A DNA stretch of 64,000 bases from Armatimonadota bacterium (GCA_031432545.1 JAVKGX010000002.1:124001-188000); one strand, 5' to 3'; shown: positions 18,231 to 29,345, counted from the first letter of the stretch. Numbers and translations: made by a program. The notes: a model not told the origin generated them from the letters alone.

Positions 18231-19265
18231 ATGACCGGTGAGGTGGTTTTGGGCATCGAGACGTCGTGCGACGAGACCGCGGCCGCGGTGGTCCGCGGAC
18301 GGGAGATCCTGTCGAACGTGGTCGCGTCGCAAGTGGACCTGCATGCCCGCTACGGCGGCGTGGTGCCCGAACTGGCGTCGCGGAGGCACATCGAACGCCT
18401 GCTGCCGGTCGTCGACGAAGCCCTCGAACGCGGGGGGGTGCGTTTGCCTGTGCGAGCGGACGGCTCCGATCGGCCCGCAATCGAGGGCATCGCCGTCACC
18501 TACGGACCCGGGTTGGTGGGCGCCCTGGCGGTCGGGGTCGCATTCGCGAAGGCCTTGGCGGCGAGCACGCGGCTGCCCCTGGTGGGTGTCAACCACCTGG
18601 AGGGGCACATCTACGCCAACGTGCTCGCGCACGGCCCGTTTCCGCTGCCCGCTCTGGCGCTCGTCGTATCCGGCGCGCATACCGACCTGCTGTGGATCCC
18701 CGCGTACGGAGCGTACGAAGTCCTGGGACGTACGCGCGACGACGCCGCCGGCGAAGCATTCGACAAGGCCGCGCGGGCGATGGGTCTGGGATACCCCGGT
18801 GGACCGGAGATCGACCGCCTCAGTCGCGACGGCGACCCCGGCCGCGTATCGCTCCCCGAGCCGCTGGCGGGCGAGGGCGGCTACGACTTCAGCTTCAGCG
18901 GCCTCAAGACCGCCGTGGTCCGGGCCTTGCGGTCCGACCCCGCGCCGGACCCGGCCGACCTGGCGGCCTCCTTCCAGGCCGCAGTCGTCAACCACCTGGT
19001 CAGCCGGACGGGCCAGGCGCTGCAGGACCGCCGCCCCGCATCGGTGCTGCTGGGGGGCGGGGTCGCCGCGAACCGACTCCTCCGGCAGAGGTTGAGCAAC
19101 GCCGCCGAGCGTGCCGGGGTCCCGCTGTTCGTGCCACCGCCGGATCTGTGCACCGACAACGCCGCGATGATCGCCTGCGCGGGCGCCTACCGTCTGGCCG
19201 CGGGTGAGCGTGCGGCGTGGAACCTCACCGCGATCGCCGATCTGCCGCTGGCGACCTCCGCGTAG
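18231..19265 (+). CDS. tsaD: tRNA t6A transferase TsaD
   Basis: A 344-residue catalytic subunit that transfers threonylcarbamoyl to A37 of tRNA. It opens with VLGIETSCDETAAAVV; the metal site is in NHLEGHIYAN near residue 120, and further family segments are SGAHTDL, AFDKAARAMGLGYPGGP and a C-terminal CTDNAAMIA. Length is normal. A 57-base gap separates it from rimI. TsaC/Sua5, which supplies the activated carbamate, is not in the window. Confidence 0.95.
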   Translation: MTGEVVLGIETSCDETAAAVVRGREILSNVVASQVDLHARYGGVVPELASRRHIERLLPVVDEALERGGVRLPVRADGSDRPAIEGIAVTYGPGLVGALAVGVAFAKALAASTRLPLVGVNHLEGHIYANVLAHGPFPLPALALVVSGAHTDLLWIPAYGAYEVLGRTRDDAAGEAFDKAARAMGLGYPGGPEIDRLSRDGDPGRVSLPEPLAGEGGYDFSFSGLKTAVVRALRSDPAPDPADLAASFQAAVVNHLVSRTGQALQDRRPASVLLGGGVAANRLLRQRLSNAAERAGVPLFVPPPDLCTDNAAMIACAGAYRLAAGERAAWNLTAIADLPLATSA

Positions 19266-19317
19266 TCGCACGGCCGCCCGCCCTCGGCTCCGTGTCGCCG
19301 GGGCGTGGAACAGGGGC

Positions 19318-19346
19318 TTGAAGACCTGCGGCCGGCGGCCTACTAT
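19318..19346 (+). promoter_or_regulatory. groESL promoter
   Basis: TTGAAG (19318-19323) and TACTAT (19341-19346) are separated by 17 bases, a good housekeeping sigma promoter. The CIRCE operator begins ten bases after the -10 box, so it covers the start site and HrcA binding would block initiation. Confidence 0.75.
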
Positions 19347-19355
19347 GGAGACGGA

Positions 19356-19382
19356 TTAGCACTCAGACGCCGCGAGTGCTAA
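19356..19382 (+). promoter_or_regulatory. CIRCE operator (HrcA site)
   Basis: TTAGCACTC (19356-19364), nine spacer bases, and GAGTGCTAA (19374-19382): a perfect match to the CIRCE consensus. It indicates heat-shock control of groESL by HrcA, whose gene is not in this window. Confidence 0.97.
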
Positions 19383-19420
19383 GCACCACAACCCACGTCC
19401 GTTCGAGGAGGGATGCAGAC

Positions 19421-21390
<1,970 letters not shown>

Positions 21391-21422
21391 CCACAGCCAA
21401 GCCTCGGGTGAGGGGCCGGTGA

Positions 21423-21456
21423 CGGAGGGGGCATTGCGATGCCCCCTCCGGTTTTT
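21423..21456 (+). terminator. Rho-independent terminator of groESL
   Basis: A perfect 12-base-pair stem, CGGAGGGGGCAT (21423-21434) with ATGCCCCCTCCG (21439-21450), closes a TGCG loop and is followed by GTTTTT. It points in the groEL direction. The stem also lies ten bases beyond the convergent thiolase end, but without a T-run in that direction. Confidence 0.93.
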
Positions 21457-21465
21457 GCGGCCCGT

Positions 21466-22611
21466 CTACGGCAGCCGCTCGATGACCGTCGCGTTGGCCA
21501 TGCCGCCGCCTTCACAGATCGCGATCAGGCCGTGTCGGGCCCGGCGACGCTCCATCTCGTGCAGCAGGGTGGCGAGGATCCGCGTACCGGTGGCCCCCAG
21601 GGGGTGCCCCAGGGCAATTGCGCCGCCGTTTACGTTCACCCGGTCCCACGGGGCCCGAAATTCGCGTTGCCAGGCGAGGACCACCGACGCGAATGCCTCG
21701 TTGACCTCGAACAGGTCGACGTCCTCCACCCGCAGGCCCGCCCTCTCGAGCGCCTTCCACGTGGCGGGTATGGGCCCTGTCAGCATCGTCACGGGGTCGA
21801 CGCCCACCACGGCGAACGAGACGAACCTGGCGCGCACCCGCAGCCCGAGCGCTTCGGCGGCCCGAGGCGAGACGATGAGCGCCGCACTGGCGCCGTCGGA
21901 GATCTGGCTGGAGTTGCCGGCGGTGATGAGTTCCAGGTGCGGGAAGGCCGGCGGCAGCGACAGCATCTTCTCCAGCGAGGTGTCGTGCCGAATGCCTTCG
22001 TCTGCGGCCAAACCGCCCACGGGCACGATCTCTGCCTCGAACCGGCCGGCGCGCTGCGCCGCCGAGGCCCTGCGGTGGCTTTCCAGGCCGAACCGGTCGA
22101 GGTCTTCCCGCCCGAACCCCCACCGCCGCGCGATCCGCTCAGCACCCTCGGCCTGGTCGAACCACTCCCTCTCCAACCGGTAGCGGTCGCGCATCCTGGC
22201 GACCAGGGGGGTGCCCGGTCCGCGCGCCGCGTTCGCGAACAATGGGACGCGCGTCATCGACTCCACGCCGCCGGCGATCACCGCCTCGTAGGCTCCGGCG
22301 ATCACCCCTTGGGCAGCGAAGTGGACCGCCTGCAGACTCGATCCGCACTGGCGGTCGATCGTCACCGCGGGGACGGACTCCGGCAGCCCCGCCGCCAGCC
22401 ATGCGTTGCGCGCCACGTTGGCGGCCTGTTCGCCCACCTGGTCGACGCAGCCGACGATGACATCGTCGATGCGGGCCGGATCGATCCCGGTCCGCTCCAC
22501 AAGCGCGGTCAGCAGATCCGCCAGCAGATCGACCGGATGGACCTCCCGCAGACCCCGGTCGCGCTTGGCGATCGGCGTCCGAATCGCCTCGACGATCAGC
22601 GCTTCGCGCAT
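21466..22611 (-). CDS. Acetyl-CoA acetyltransferase (thiolase)
   Basis: A 381-residue thiolase, condensing two acetyl-CoA to acetoacetyl-CoA or cleaving 3-ketoacyl-CoA. It starts REALIVEAIRTPIAKRD; the acyl-binding Cys is in DRQCGSSLQA near residue 86, the catalytic His in NGGAIALGHPLGATG, and the second Cys in CEGGGMANA at the end. ATG 22611 is preferred over longer frames because GGGGGAGGCG lies before it and it fits the family start. It is convergent with groEL and divergent from the acyltransferase gene; no other fatty-acid gene is adjacent. Confidence 0.93.
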   Translation of the reverse strand: MREALIVEAIRTPIAKRDRGLREVHPVDLLADLLTALVERTGIDPARIDDVIVGCVDQVGEQAANVARNAWLAAGLPESVPAVTIDRQCGSSLQAVHFAAQGVIAGAYEAVIAGGVESMTRVPLFANAARGPGTPLVARMRDRYRLEREWFDQAEGAERIARRWGFGREDLDRFGLESHRRASAAQRAGRFEAEIVPVGGLAADEGIRHDTSLEKMLSLPPAFPHLELITAGNSSQISDGASAALIVSPRAAEALGLRVRARFVSFAVVGVDPVTMLTGPIPATWKALERAGLRVEDVDLFEVNEAFASVVLAWQREFRAPWDRVNVNGGAIALGHPLGATGTRILATLLHEMERRRARHGLIAICEGGGMANATVIERLP

Positions 22612-22751
22612 CGCCTCCCCCTCGTCGGTTCCGTGGCCTGAGCGTCGTCCGCGCGTCCCGTGCGCCCGGCGAAGCTCGCCAGGACGTGTCGACGCGGTCT
22701 GCGCACAGCAGAACGGTTTTCGTCCCGTGCCCGCGCGCATAGAATGGATAC

Positions 22752-23903
22752 GTGCAGGTCGTGACGGTCGGACGCAGCTTGGCATCCTCCGCATCGGCTG
22801 CGGCGGACGCGTCGCCAGCGGACGCAGCGGCGGCGCGCGTCGCCTCACTGGACGCCTTCCGCGGGTTCCTGATCTTCTGGATGTTGCTGGCCAACCACAT
22901 CGTCTGGAGCCCCTCTATACCGGTGCAGCTGCGGCACGCCCCGTGGGGTGCCGGCGTGACGCTGACGGACGTGGTCTTCCCGTGGTTTCTGTTCGTGATG
23001 GGTGTGGCGATTCCCCTGAGCGCCGCCCGGTCGCGCCAGGCCGCCGGAGGTCTCCCGCCGGTGCTGCGGATCCTCCGACGTTCGTTCTTGCTGGTCGTGT
23101 TGGGGTTGGTGGTGTACACGAGCGTGTACGGGCGCCTGTACCTCGGTCTGGGCATCCTGCAGGTGCTGGGTCTGACCTATCTCGTGGCCGCGACGACGGC
23201 GCGGTTGCCGGTCGGCGGGAGGGCGGCGTTGTGCGCTGCGCTGGTGTTGGGCCACTGGGCGCTGTTGAAGTTTGCGCCGGTGCCCGGTGTCGGCAGCGGC
23301 GTGCTGGAGCCGGGACGGAACATCCTGCACTACCTCAACACCACCTACTTCCAGAGATACCATCTGGCCGGGCTCGCCTCCCTCGTGCCGACATCCGCGA
23401 TCGTCATCGCCGGGACCCTCGCCGGAGAGGTCTTCGCACGCGCCACCCTACCGGCGGTGCGGCGCATCGGCTGGCTGGTCGGCGGCGGAGCGGCCCTGAC
23501 GCTGGCCGGTTGGTTGTGGCAGCTCGAGATGCCGTTCAACCGGGCGCTGTGGACGCCCTCGCTGGTCCTGTGGGTGATCGGAACCGGCGCTCTCGCGGTC
23601 GGTGGCCTGTATGGGCTGCTCGACGTGCGGGGCTGGCGGGCGGTCGCGTTGCCTCTGGTCGTGCTGGGTTCCAACGCGATCCTGGTATACATGGGCGCCA
23701 TCCTGTTCCGCGTGTACGTCGTCCAACGCCTGCGCCTGCCCGTCGGCTCGGAAGGACCGACCCTGCACGAGGCCGTACTGGGATGGTTGGTCAAGGAGAT
23801 GGGCGCCCTCCATGGCGCCTGGGCGTACGCATCCGCTGTGGTCGCCTTCTGGTGGCTCGTCCTCTTCGTCTTGTACCGTCGGCGGATCTTCCTCCGCCTG
23901 TAG
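22752..23903 (+). CDS. HGSNAT/DUF5009-like membrane acyltransferase
   Basis: A 383-residue integral membrane protein with about ten hydrophobic helices. The segment RVASLDAFRGFLIFWMLLAN (residues 29-48) and TDVVFPWFLFVMGVAIPLS near 75 mark the family related to heparan-alpha-glucosaminide N-acetyltransferase and bacterial DUF1624/DUF5009 proteins, thought to move acetyl groups across the membrane onto sugars. The first ~28 residues are Ala/Ser-rich and may not be translated; the GTG start is uncertain. The neighbouring deacetylase and muramidase suggest envelope-sugar modification, which is inference. Confidence 0.8.
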   Translation: MQVVTVGRSLASSASAAADASPADAAAARVASLDAFRGFLIFWMLLANHIVWSPSIPVQLRHAPWGAGVTLTDVVFPWFLFVMGVAIPLSAARSRQAAGGLPPVLRILRRSFLLVVLGLVVYTSVYGRLYLGLGILQVLGLTYLVAATTARLPVGGRAALCAALVLGHWALLKFAPVPGVGSGVLEPGRNILHYLNTTYFQRYHLAGLASLVPTSAIVIAGTLAGEVFARATLPAVRRIGWLVGGGAALTLAGWLWQLEMPFNRALWTPSLVLWVIGTGALAVGGLYGLLDVRGWRAVALPLVVLGSNAILVYMGAILFRVYVVQRLRLPVGSEGPTLHEAVLGWLVKEMGALHGAWAYASAVVAFWWLVLFVLYRRRIFLRL

Positions 23904-23951
23904 CCACCCCGCCTGCCCCACCAGGGTCTGGCCGATCGATCGGCGGGTCCA

Positions 23952-25160
23952 TCACGACGCCTCCTCTTCGGAGACCACGTCGGTGACGGTGAGCAGGGAG
24001 AACCCGCGCCGCCGCAACTCGGAGGCTACCGCCGGCAGGGCCTGGATGGTCTGGGGGATGCCCTGGTGCAGCAGCACGATCCCACCGTTGCGGGCGGACC
24101 GCGTGATGCGGTCGGCGAGTTCTGCGGGGGCAGGGGCAGTGTGGTCGCCCGGCGCGTCGCTCCACAGCACCGTCGCCAGACCCTGGCGCGAAGCCTCGCG
24201 TACGACGGCGGTGTTGTACTGCCCCCCGGGCGGTCGGAAGTAGCGCGGCGTCCGGCCGGTCGCCGCCGTGATGGCACGCTGGGCCTGGGCGATCTCGGTA
24301 CGGAGCACCGCCGGAGGAAGCTGCGTGAGGGTCGGGTGGGTGTGCGTGTGGTTGGCGACCTCGTGCCCGTCGTCGGCGATCGCGCGGGCGAGGTACGGGT
24401 ACTGCAGCACCCGCGTCCCGATCAGGAAGAACGTGGATCGCACGTTCAGCGACCGGAGCGTGTCGAGCAGCAGGGTCGTGTACACGGGGACCGGACCGTC
24501 GTCGAACGTCAGCGCGATCGCTGTGCGGTTCGGCGCACCGCGGAAGATCTTGCCGTCCGACGGACCGCCCCGGAACATGCTGATCAGACGGTCCCGCAGT
24601 TCCACGATCCGTTCCACCGCCCGGCCCACGAAGGTCGGTTGCGATTCGTAGGTTATCGGGGCCAGGGAGCGCGCGTACACGTCGAGCGCTGCCATACGCT
24701 GGGCAGCGGGCCAGACCCGGAGCGCCGGATGGGCCCAGCTGCGCAGCACGCGGTCGGCGGAACCGTCGGCGGCCGCTCGGAGTTCGCGGGCAGAGACCGC
24801 CGCCGTGAACGTCACGTCCCAGCGGTTTCCGTCGAACCACCCTCCGGCGTGGTGGAACGCGGTCACGTGGAACTCGGTCAGATCCGCCAAGGTGGCGAAC
24901 GCCACCGCAGCCAACCGCCACGTGCGGGTTTGCAGCGCGGGCACCGGATCACGTTGTCGGGGGTCGTACGTTAGCACCACGCCGGCGACCCGGATCCGGC
25001 CGTTCGTGTCGACGACGACCCGCACCACGCGCTCGGAGGGCTCGACCCGCAGCAACGCCTGCCGGAGGCGTTCGGCCGGTGTGGCTGGCTGGGGGGCCGC
25101 TTGTGACGGCCAGACAGGGACGGCCGCGGACAACGCGAGCGCACAGGTGACTGTGGCCAT
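23952..25160 (-). CDS. Polysaccharide deacetylase (NodB domain), exported
   Basis: A 402-residue exported protein. A signal peptide (MATVTCALALSAAVPVWPSQA) is followed by a ~170-residue region of unknown fold and a C-terminal NodB deacetylase domain. The metal and catalytic motifs are LTFDDGP near 217, HEVANHTHTHPTL (His pair), RYFRPPGGQYN and WSDAPGDH, ending with IVLLHQG. Such enzymes remove acetyl groups from peptidoglycan or other amino-sugar polymers. ATG 25160 is chosen because the signal peptide starts there, although no good ribosome binding site is visible; 52 bases separate it from the TPR gene upstream, probably one operon. Confidence 0.87.
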   Translation of the reverse strand: MATVTCALALSAAVPVWPSQAAPQPATPAERLRQALLRVEPSERVVRVVVDTNGRIRVAGVVLTYDPRQRDPVPALQTRTWRLAAVAFATLADLTEFHVTAFHHAGGWFDGNRWDVTFTAAVSARELRAAADGSADRVLRSWAHPALRVWPAAQRMAALDVYARSLAPITYESQPTFVGRAVERIVELRDRLISMFRGGPSDGKIFRGAPNRTAIALTFDDGPVPVYTTLLLDTLRSLNVRSTFFLIGTRVLQYPYLARAIADDGHEVANHTHTHPTLTQLPPAVLRTEIAQAQRAITAATGRTPRYFRPPGGQYNTAVVREASRQGLATVLWSDAPGDHTAPAPAELADRITRSARNGGIVLLHQGIPQTIQALPAVASELRRRGFSLLTVTDVVSEEEAS

Positions 25161-25212
25161 CCGCAGACCGACATCTCGCGCGCGGGTCCCGCCGGAGTAA
25201 AGCAGCCGGCGG

Positions 25213-26274
25213 CTACCGCGTGGCCCAGCGGTAGGCATCGGCGGGTCCGGCGGGGACGTACCCGTAGGAGTCGTACAGACGATGAGCGCGCCGGTACTGC
25301 TCCTTGGCATCTGCGATGCGATTCTGCTTGCGGTACACGTGCCCCAATACGTATACGGCCAGCGGATTGCCGGGGTTCAGGCGCTGCGCTTGCTCCATGT
25401 GGGCCGCAGAGCGTGCCAGCCCCTGGGGCGTGGACGGCTTGGCGAGCCACCCGCCGGGTGCGTGTTCGCCGCGGTAGAAGTAGAACTGGGAGCGCAAGAA
25501 CGCCTCGTCCAGCCCCTGAATCGTCCCCAAGGGGATGGCCCGGCGGCTGGCCCGGTAGCCCGTGATCGTCCCGTCGGCGGCGTAGAGCGGCTCCGCGAAC
25601 CGGTACGTGTCACCGTGGCGTACGAACACCCCCTGGTGCCGGACGAACGGCTCGGGGTAGGAGGCGTCCACGAGGATGTCACGCCCGTTCGAGAGCCGTG
25701 CGAATGCCGTCGCGTGGCCGTTGTTGGTCGTCTGTCCCTTGTCGTTCCTCCACACCATGTACGTGCCCGCTTCGATGCCCGCCCCCTGCAGCAGTGCGGC
25801 CAGGAGGACCGACTGGAGGAAACACTGGCGTTCCCCGTAGCGTACAGTGTAGGCGAACTCGTAGCCGCGCTCGATGCTGAACCGCGGAATCAGTCTCTTG
25901 GTGACGCGGTGCAGCCATGCTGCCGCCTCCCGTTCGAGCGCCGACCGCTGGTCGACACCCGCCGTGCGCTGGAGGTCTGCCCGGATGCGCCGCAGGGCCT
26001 CGGTCAGATCCGCCACGCCCTTCCAGTGGACGGAGGAGTCGGCCCAGTAGGTGTCCTCCAGCCAGGACGTGAACGCCGGCAGATCGCCGGCGCCGGTCTC
26101 CGCGTACGACTCGGCGATCCAGCCGTTGAGCGTGGCACCGCCGTAAGGGTATCGGGCGAAACCGCTCGGGGACGCCTCCAGCTGGGCCCAGGGGGCGGGG
26201 ATCAGTTGGATGCCGAGCAGCAAGGCGAGCGCCGTTCCCGCGGTGCCGATCAACAGCGTCCTGTGCGTCCGCAT
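25213..26274 (-). CDS. Exported transglutaminase-like protein with TPR tail
   Basis: A 353-residue protein with an N-terminal hydrophobic segment (TLLIGTAGTALALLLGIQLI) as signal or anchor. The middle has the order expected of a transglutaminase-like papain fold: Cys in GERQCFLQSVLLAALLQG near 150, His in NNGHATAFARL near 183, and Asp in ILVDASYPEPF near 195. The C-terminus has TPR-like helices (AHMEQAQRLNPGNPLAVYVL, then KEQYRRAHRLYDSYG). GGGGAGG precedes the ATG. Function is not known; the pairing with a deacetylase suggests work on the cell envelope. Whether it is an active peptidase or cross-linker cannot be told. Confidence 0.72.
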   Translation of the reverse strand: MRTHRTLLIGTAGTALALLLGIQLIPAPWAQLEASPSGFARYPYGGATLNGWIAESYAETGAGDLPAFTSWLEDTYWADSSVHWKGVADLTEALRRIRADLQRTAGVDQRSALEREAAAWLHRVTKRLIPRFSIERGYEFAYTVRYGERQCFLQSVLLAALLQGAGIEAGTYMVWRNDKGQTTNNGHATAFARLSNGRDILVDASYPEPFVRHQGVFVRHGDTYRFAEPLYAADGTITGYRASRRAIPLGTIQGLDEAFLRSQFYFYRGEHAPGGWLAKPSTPQGLARSAAHMEQAQRLNPGNPLAVYVLGHVYRKQNRIADAKEQYRRAHRLYDSYGYVPAGPADAYRWATR

Positions 26275-26361
26275 CGTCGATACCTCCCCTACATCGCATG
26301 CTGCGTTTTCGGCTGCGTCGTGGCCACCGGACGCGGAGAGGATCCGCCGGATCGTGGAGGG

Positions 26362-26438
26362 TGGTGGGCCGTCGTGGACTCGAACCACGGACCTCAGTCT
26401 TATCAGGACTGCGCTCTGACCACCTGAGCTAACGGCCC
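26362..26438 (-). tRNA. tRNA-Ile (anticodon GAT)
   Basis: A 77-base cloverleaf on the minus strand: GGGCCGT pairs with ACGGCCC, the D-arm is AGCTCAGGTGGTCAGAGC, the anticodon arm CAGTC-CTGATAA-GACTG carries GAT, the T-arm is CCGTGGTTCGAGTCCACGA-like, and CCA is encoded. It reads AUC and AUU. It stands alone, not inside an rRNA operon, 87 bases ahead of the transglutaminase/TPR gene. Confidence 0.97.
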
Positions 26439-26454
26439 GCCGTGGACAGTATCG

Positions 26455-26484
26455 AGTATAGGAACCGCGGGGTTGGGGTGTCAA
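26455..26484 (-). promoter_or_regulatory. Near-consensus promoter of tRNA-Ile
   Basis: On the minus strand TTGACA (26484-26479) and TATACT (26460-26455) are separated by 18 bases. The predicted start lies about ten bases before the tRNA 5' end. No terminator is seen between the tRNA and the next gene, so read-through into the transglutaminase and deacetylase genes is possible. Confidence 0.8.
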
Positions 26485-26593
26485 ACGAACGGCGGGCGTG
26501 CGAACGGGCCGAGGACGGCGGTGGACACTAAGTGGACAGAGCCTGCCCACGACCGAAAAGGCTCTGAGTCACTTCCGTCGAGGTGAACAGAAC

Positions 26594-26821
26594 ATGAGGA
26601 CAGTTGTGATCTTGCTGGGCGTCGTGCTGATCGTCGTCGGTACGATGGCGCTGTTCTTCGAAGGCATTCCCTACGGGACGGAGCGCACCGAGGTGCAGTT
26701 GGGGCCAGTGGAGATCCAGGCGGAACGGCGCAGGGTGATCCCGTTGTCGCCGGCCGCCGGCGGCGTCGTCTTGGCCGGTGGGGTCGTGCTCGTCGCGCTC
26801 GGGCTCAGCCGGATGCGCTAG
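26594..26821 (+). CDS. Small two-helix membrane protein (DUF3185-like)
   Basis: A 75-residue protein with one hydrophobic helix at each end (VVILLGVVLIVVGTMALFF and AAGGVVLAGGVVLVALGL) and a polar middle containing IPYGTERTEVQLGPVEIQAE. The layout resembles small DUF3185-type membrane proteins of unknown function. GAGGTG lies nine bases before the ATG. Its end overlaps the tail of the convergent MFS gene by 17 bases. Confidence 0.7.
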   Translation: MRTVVILLGVVLIVVGTMALFFEGIPYGTERTEVQLGPVEIQAERRRVIPLSPAAGGVVLAGGVVLVALGLSRMR

Positions 26822-28038
26822 GGGAAGGCATCCGCCAGATCAGGAGCATCGGCAGCAGCGTTACGGTCGCCGCGATCCCGGCGGTTCCGGCGAATCCCCA
26901 TAGGCTGGCCGCACCGGCTCCGGCAACGGGAAACAGCAGGTTGGCCAAACGTGCGGCGAACTCAGTCATGCCGAAGGTGCGACCCCGCAGCCGGGCCGAG
27001 GTGGCGTTGGCGAGCAGCGCGGTGGCCGCGACCAGACCTGCGGACCACCCCACCCCCACGACGAAGAGGCAGGCTGTCGCGGCCCAGTAGTCGGTCACGG
27101 CCATGGCCCCGGCAGCGCCGACCGCGCAGGCCACCGTCCCTGCGGCCATCATCGCGCGATGGCCCAGCCAGTCGGCGAGCCGGCCGAGGGGGAAGCCCGA
27201 ACGCATACATCCCGATCGCATGGATAGACACCGCGGAGACGATCGCGCCGAGGTGGTGTCCGTGCTGTCGGAGGGCGACCGGCGTCACCACCATGGCCAG
27301 GGTCATCGTGCCCCACAGGCAGGCCGACACGGCGATGGGCGCCAGAGTGGCGGGGTGGCGCAGCAGCATCGCTGCCGTCGGGCTCACCGCCTCCGGGGCG
27401 CCGCCGGTGCGGCGCGCGATTTCCAGGGGGTCCGGACGCAGCCATGCGAGCACGCCCGCCGCGACCGCGAGTGCTCCCGCGCCGAAGATCCACGTGGCGA
27501 CGATTCCTTCCGCTTCCGCGTGCGCGCCGCGCGTCAGCCATGCCACCAGGGCGGGCGTAAAGAGCACTCCCACGACGCTGCCCGTCAGTACGAGCCCCAG
27601 GGCCGACGCACGCCGCTCGGGTGGCTGGATCTCCGCGGCCACCATCCCGATTTGATGCAGCGGACCGCTCGCGTATCCGAAGGCCACTGCCGCCAGGAGG
27701 AACAGCATCAGGTCTGCGGCCCCGAACGTCGCCGCGATCGCTGTCGAGCCGATCGCGGACAGCGCTGCGGCGCCCAGCAGCACCAACCTCCGGCCGTAGG
27801 CGTCCATCAGCCTCCCTGCGGGGTACGCGGTGACGGTCTGCCCCAACTGGGAGAGTGCGATGGGAAGCCCGATGGCCGCGACGTCTCCTGTCAGCTGCAG
27901 AACCATGCTACCCCCCAGCGCGGGCATCAGCATGAAGACCGCGGTGACCAGCGCCTGGGCGGTGAACAGGATCGCCGTGTGGTGCAGGACGATCCGGTCC
28001 ATACGGTCGATCGGCAGGCTGTGATCTGCGTCGGGCAT
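26805..28038 (-). pseudogene. MFS transporter with a single-base frameshift
   Basis: A major facilitator protein of about 410 residues read in two frames. The first part (from MPDADHSLPIDRMDR) has about eight membrane helices and the motif-A-like GRLMDAYGRRLV. At 27196-27198 one extra G on the minus strand breaks the frame: AIGMYAFG should continue FPLGRLADWLGHRAMMAAG, which is found in the next frame with four more helices. Everything else is intact, so this is a very recent mutation or a sequencing error in the GGG run. Substrate unknown; it ends tail-to-tail with the small membrane protein. Confidence 0.82.
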
Positions 28039-28136
28039 TCAGCACGAGCCTACCACACATTCCGTGTCCACGAGCCTGAGACCGGTCGCCATGCGGGTTC
28101 GCCGGGCGGCGGCACCAGAGCACCGTCGCCGGTGGA

Positions 28137-29345
28137 TCAGCGATAGAGGAGGTGGCGTTCGCGCAGCCGCTCGAACCGATGCCGTCCGGCCTCCCAGCGT
28201 GCCACGATCCGTGCGGGTGGGTCCTTGCGCCGGATGGCTGACCGCACCTGCTGGGTTCCCCACACCACGTCAAACAGCGCACGCCCGCGGGGTGGCACGC
28301 GGAACGCGAGACGGTCACCATATAGGTCGCGGATCTCGCAGAGGATGTAGACGGTCGTCGTCGCCGGCCGAAACGCGGCGGGTTCGGTGACGTGAAGCCG
28401 CACGCCCCGCCAGACACGGCCGGTGCGGGGATGAGGGAGGGCGGACGCCGAGAACCGCACGCCGGGCAGCCGGTGACGGTTCAGCCGTTCGGCGAGCTGC
28501 GCCCCGTCCGGGATCCATGGGGCCAGCACGACCTGGAACCGCGAGGACGTGCCCACGCCGTTCCACAAGTTGGTGCCGTCGATCGGCCCTGTGGCGGCGT
28601 AATAGAAGGGCGCTTGGGGACTGGTGATCCCGGGAGACGGGTTGACCCAGCCGAGTCCGGTGTCCGCCCACGTCATCGTCCGCGTCCAGCCTTCCATCGG
28701 CACGACGCGCAGTTGCGCACCGATTCCGAACGCGTCGTTGAACAACCGTGCCAGTTCGCCGATCGTCATGCCGTGGACCATCGGGATGGGGTGGGGGCCG
28801 ATGAAGGAGCGAAACGGCGGCTCGAGAACGGGCCCGTCCACGGTGACGCCGCCGAGCGGATTGGGTCGGTCGAGGACGACCACCGGCCGGCGTGCGGCAC
28901 GTGCGGCTTCCAGCACCAGGCTCATGGTGGACGCGTAGGTGTACGGACGGACGCCCACGTCCTGGAGGTCGATCACCAAGAGGTCGACACCGTGCAGCAT
29001 CTGTCGGGTCGGCCTGAGCGTAGATCCGTACAGGCTGTAGACGGGTGTGGGGCCCCGCACGTTCGGCACCGGCTCTCCGGCGCCGAACGTGCCGTCGATG
29101 CCGTGTTCGGGGGCGAACAGCGCGGTGACGCGGAGCTCAGTGTTTTCGATCAGCGCGGCGGCGGTGGTGCGGCCGTCGCGGGTGACCGCCGCGCGGTGCG
29201 TCACGAGCCCGATCCGGCGGCCCCGTGCCGGCGCGGGGTCTGCCAGGAAGACATCGATGCCCGGGGCCACCGGAAGCGGCGCTCCTTGGGCCGCGGCCGC
29301 CAGCGAGGCCGCGGCGATCACGACGAGGGCGATGCACGACCGCAC
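28137..29345 (-). CDS. namZ: NamZ-type exo-beta-N-acetylmuramidase (DUF1343)
   Basis: A 402-residue exported protein with signal peptide (MRSCIALVVIAAASLAAAAQ). The DUF1343 family features are clear: RRIGLVTHRAAVTRDG, ALFAPEHGIDG near 77, TPVYSLYG, VDLLVIDLQDVGVRPYTYAST near 125 and VLDRPNPLGG near 160. The Bacillus member NamZ removes terminal N-acetylmuramic acid from peptidoglycan fragments. A glutamate in APEHG is the proposed catalytic region. Its divergent neighbour is a sugar ABC permease pair, so a link to sugar uptake is possible but unproven. Confidence 0.9.
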   Translation of the reverse strand: MRSCIALVVIAAASLAAAAQGAPLPVAPGIDVFLADPAPARGRRIGLVTHRAAVTRDGRTTAAALIENTELRVTALFAPEHGIDGTFGAGEPVPNVRGPTPVYSLYGSTLRPTRQMLHGVDLLVIDLQDVGVRPYTYASTMSLVLEAARAARRPVVVLDRPNPLGGVTVDGPVLEPPFRSFIGPHPIPMVHGMTIGELARLFNDAFGIGAQLRVVPMEGWTRTMTWADTGLGWVNPSPGITSPQAPFYYAATGPIDGTNLWNGVGTSSRFQVVLAPWIPDGAQLAERLNRHRLPGVRFSASALPHPRTGRVWRGVRLHVTEPAAFRPATTTVYILCEIRDLYGDRLAFRVPPRGRALFDVVWGTQQVRSAIRRKDPPARIVARWEAGRHRFERLRERHLLYR

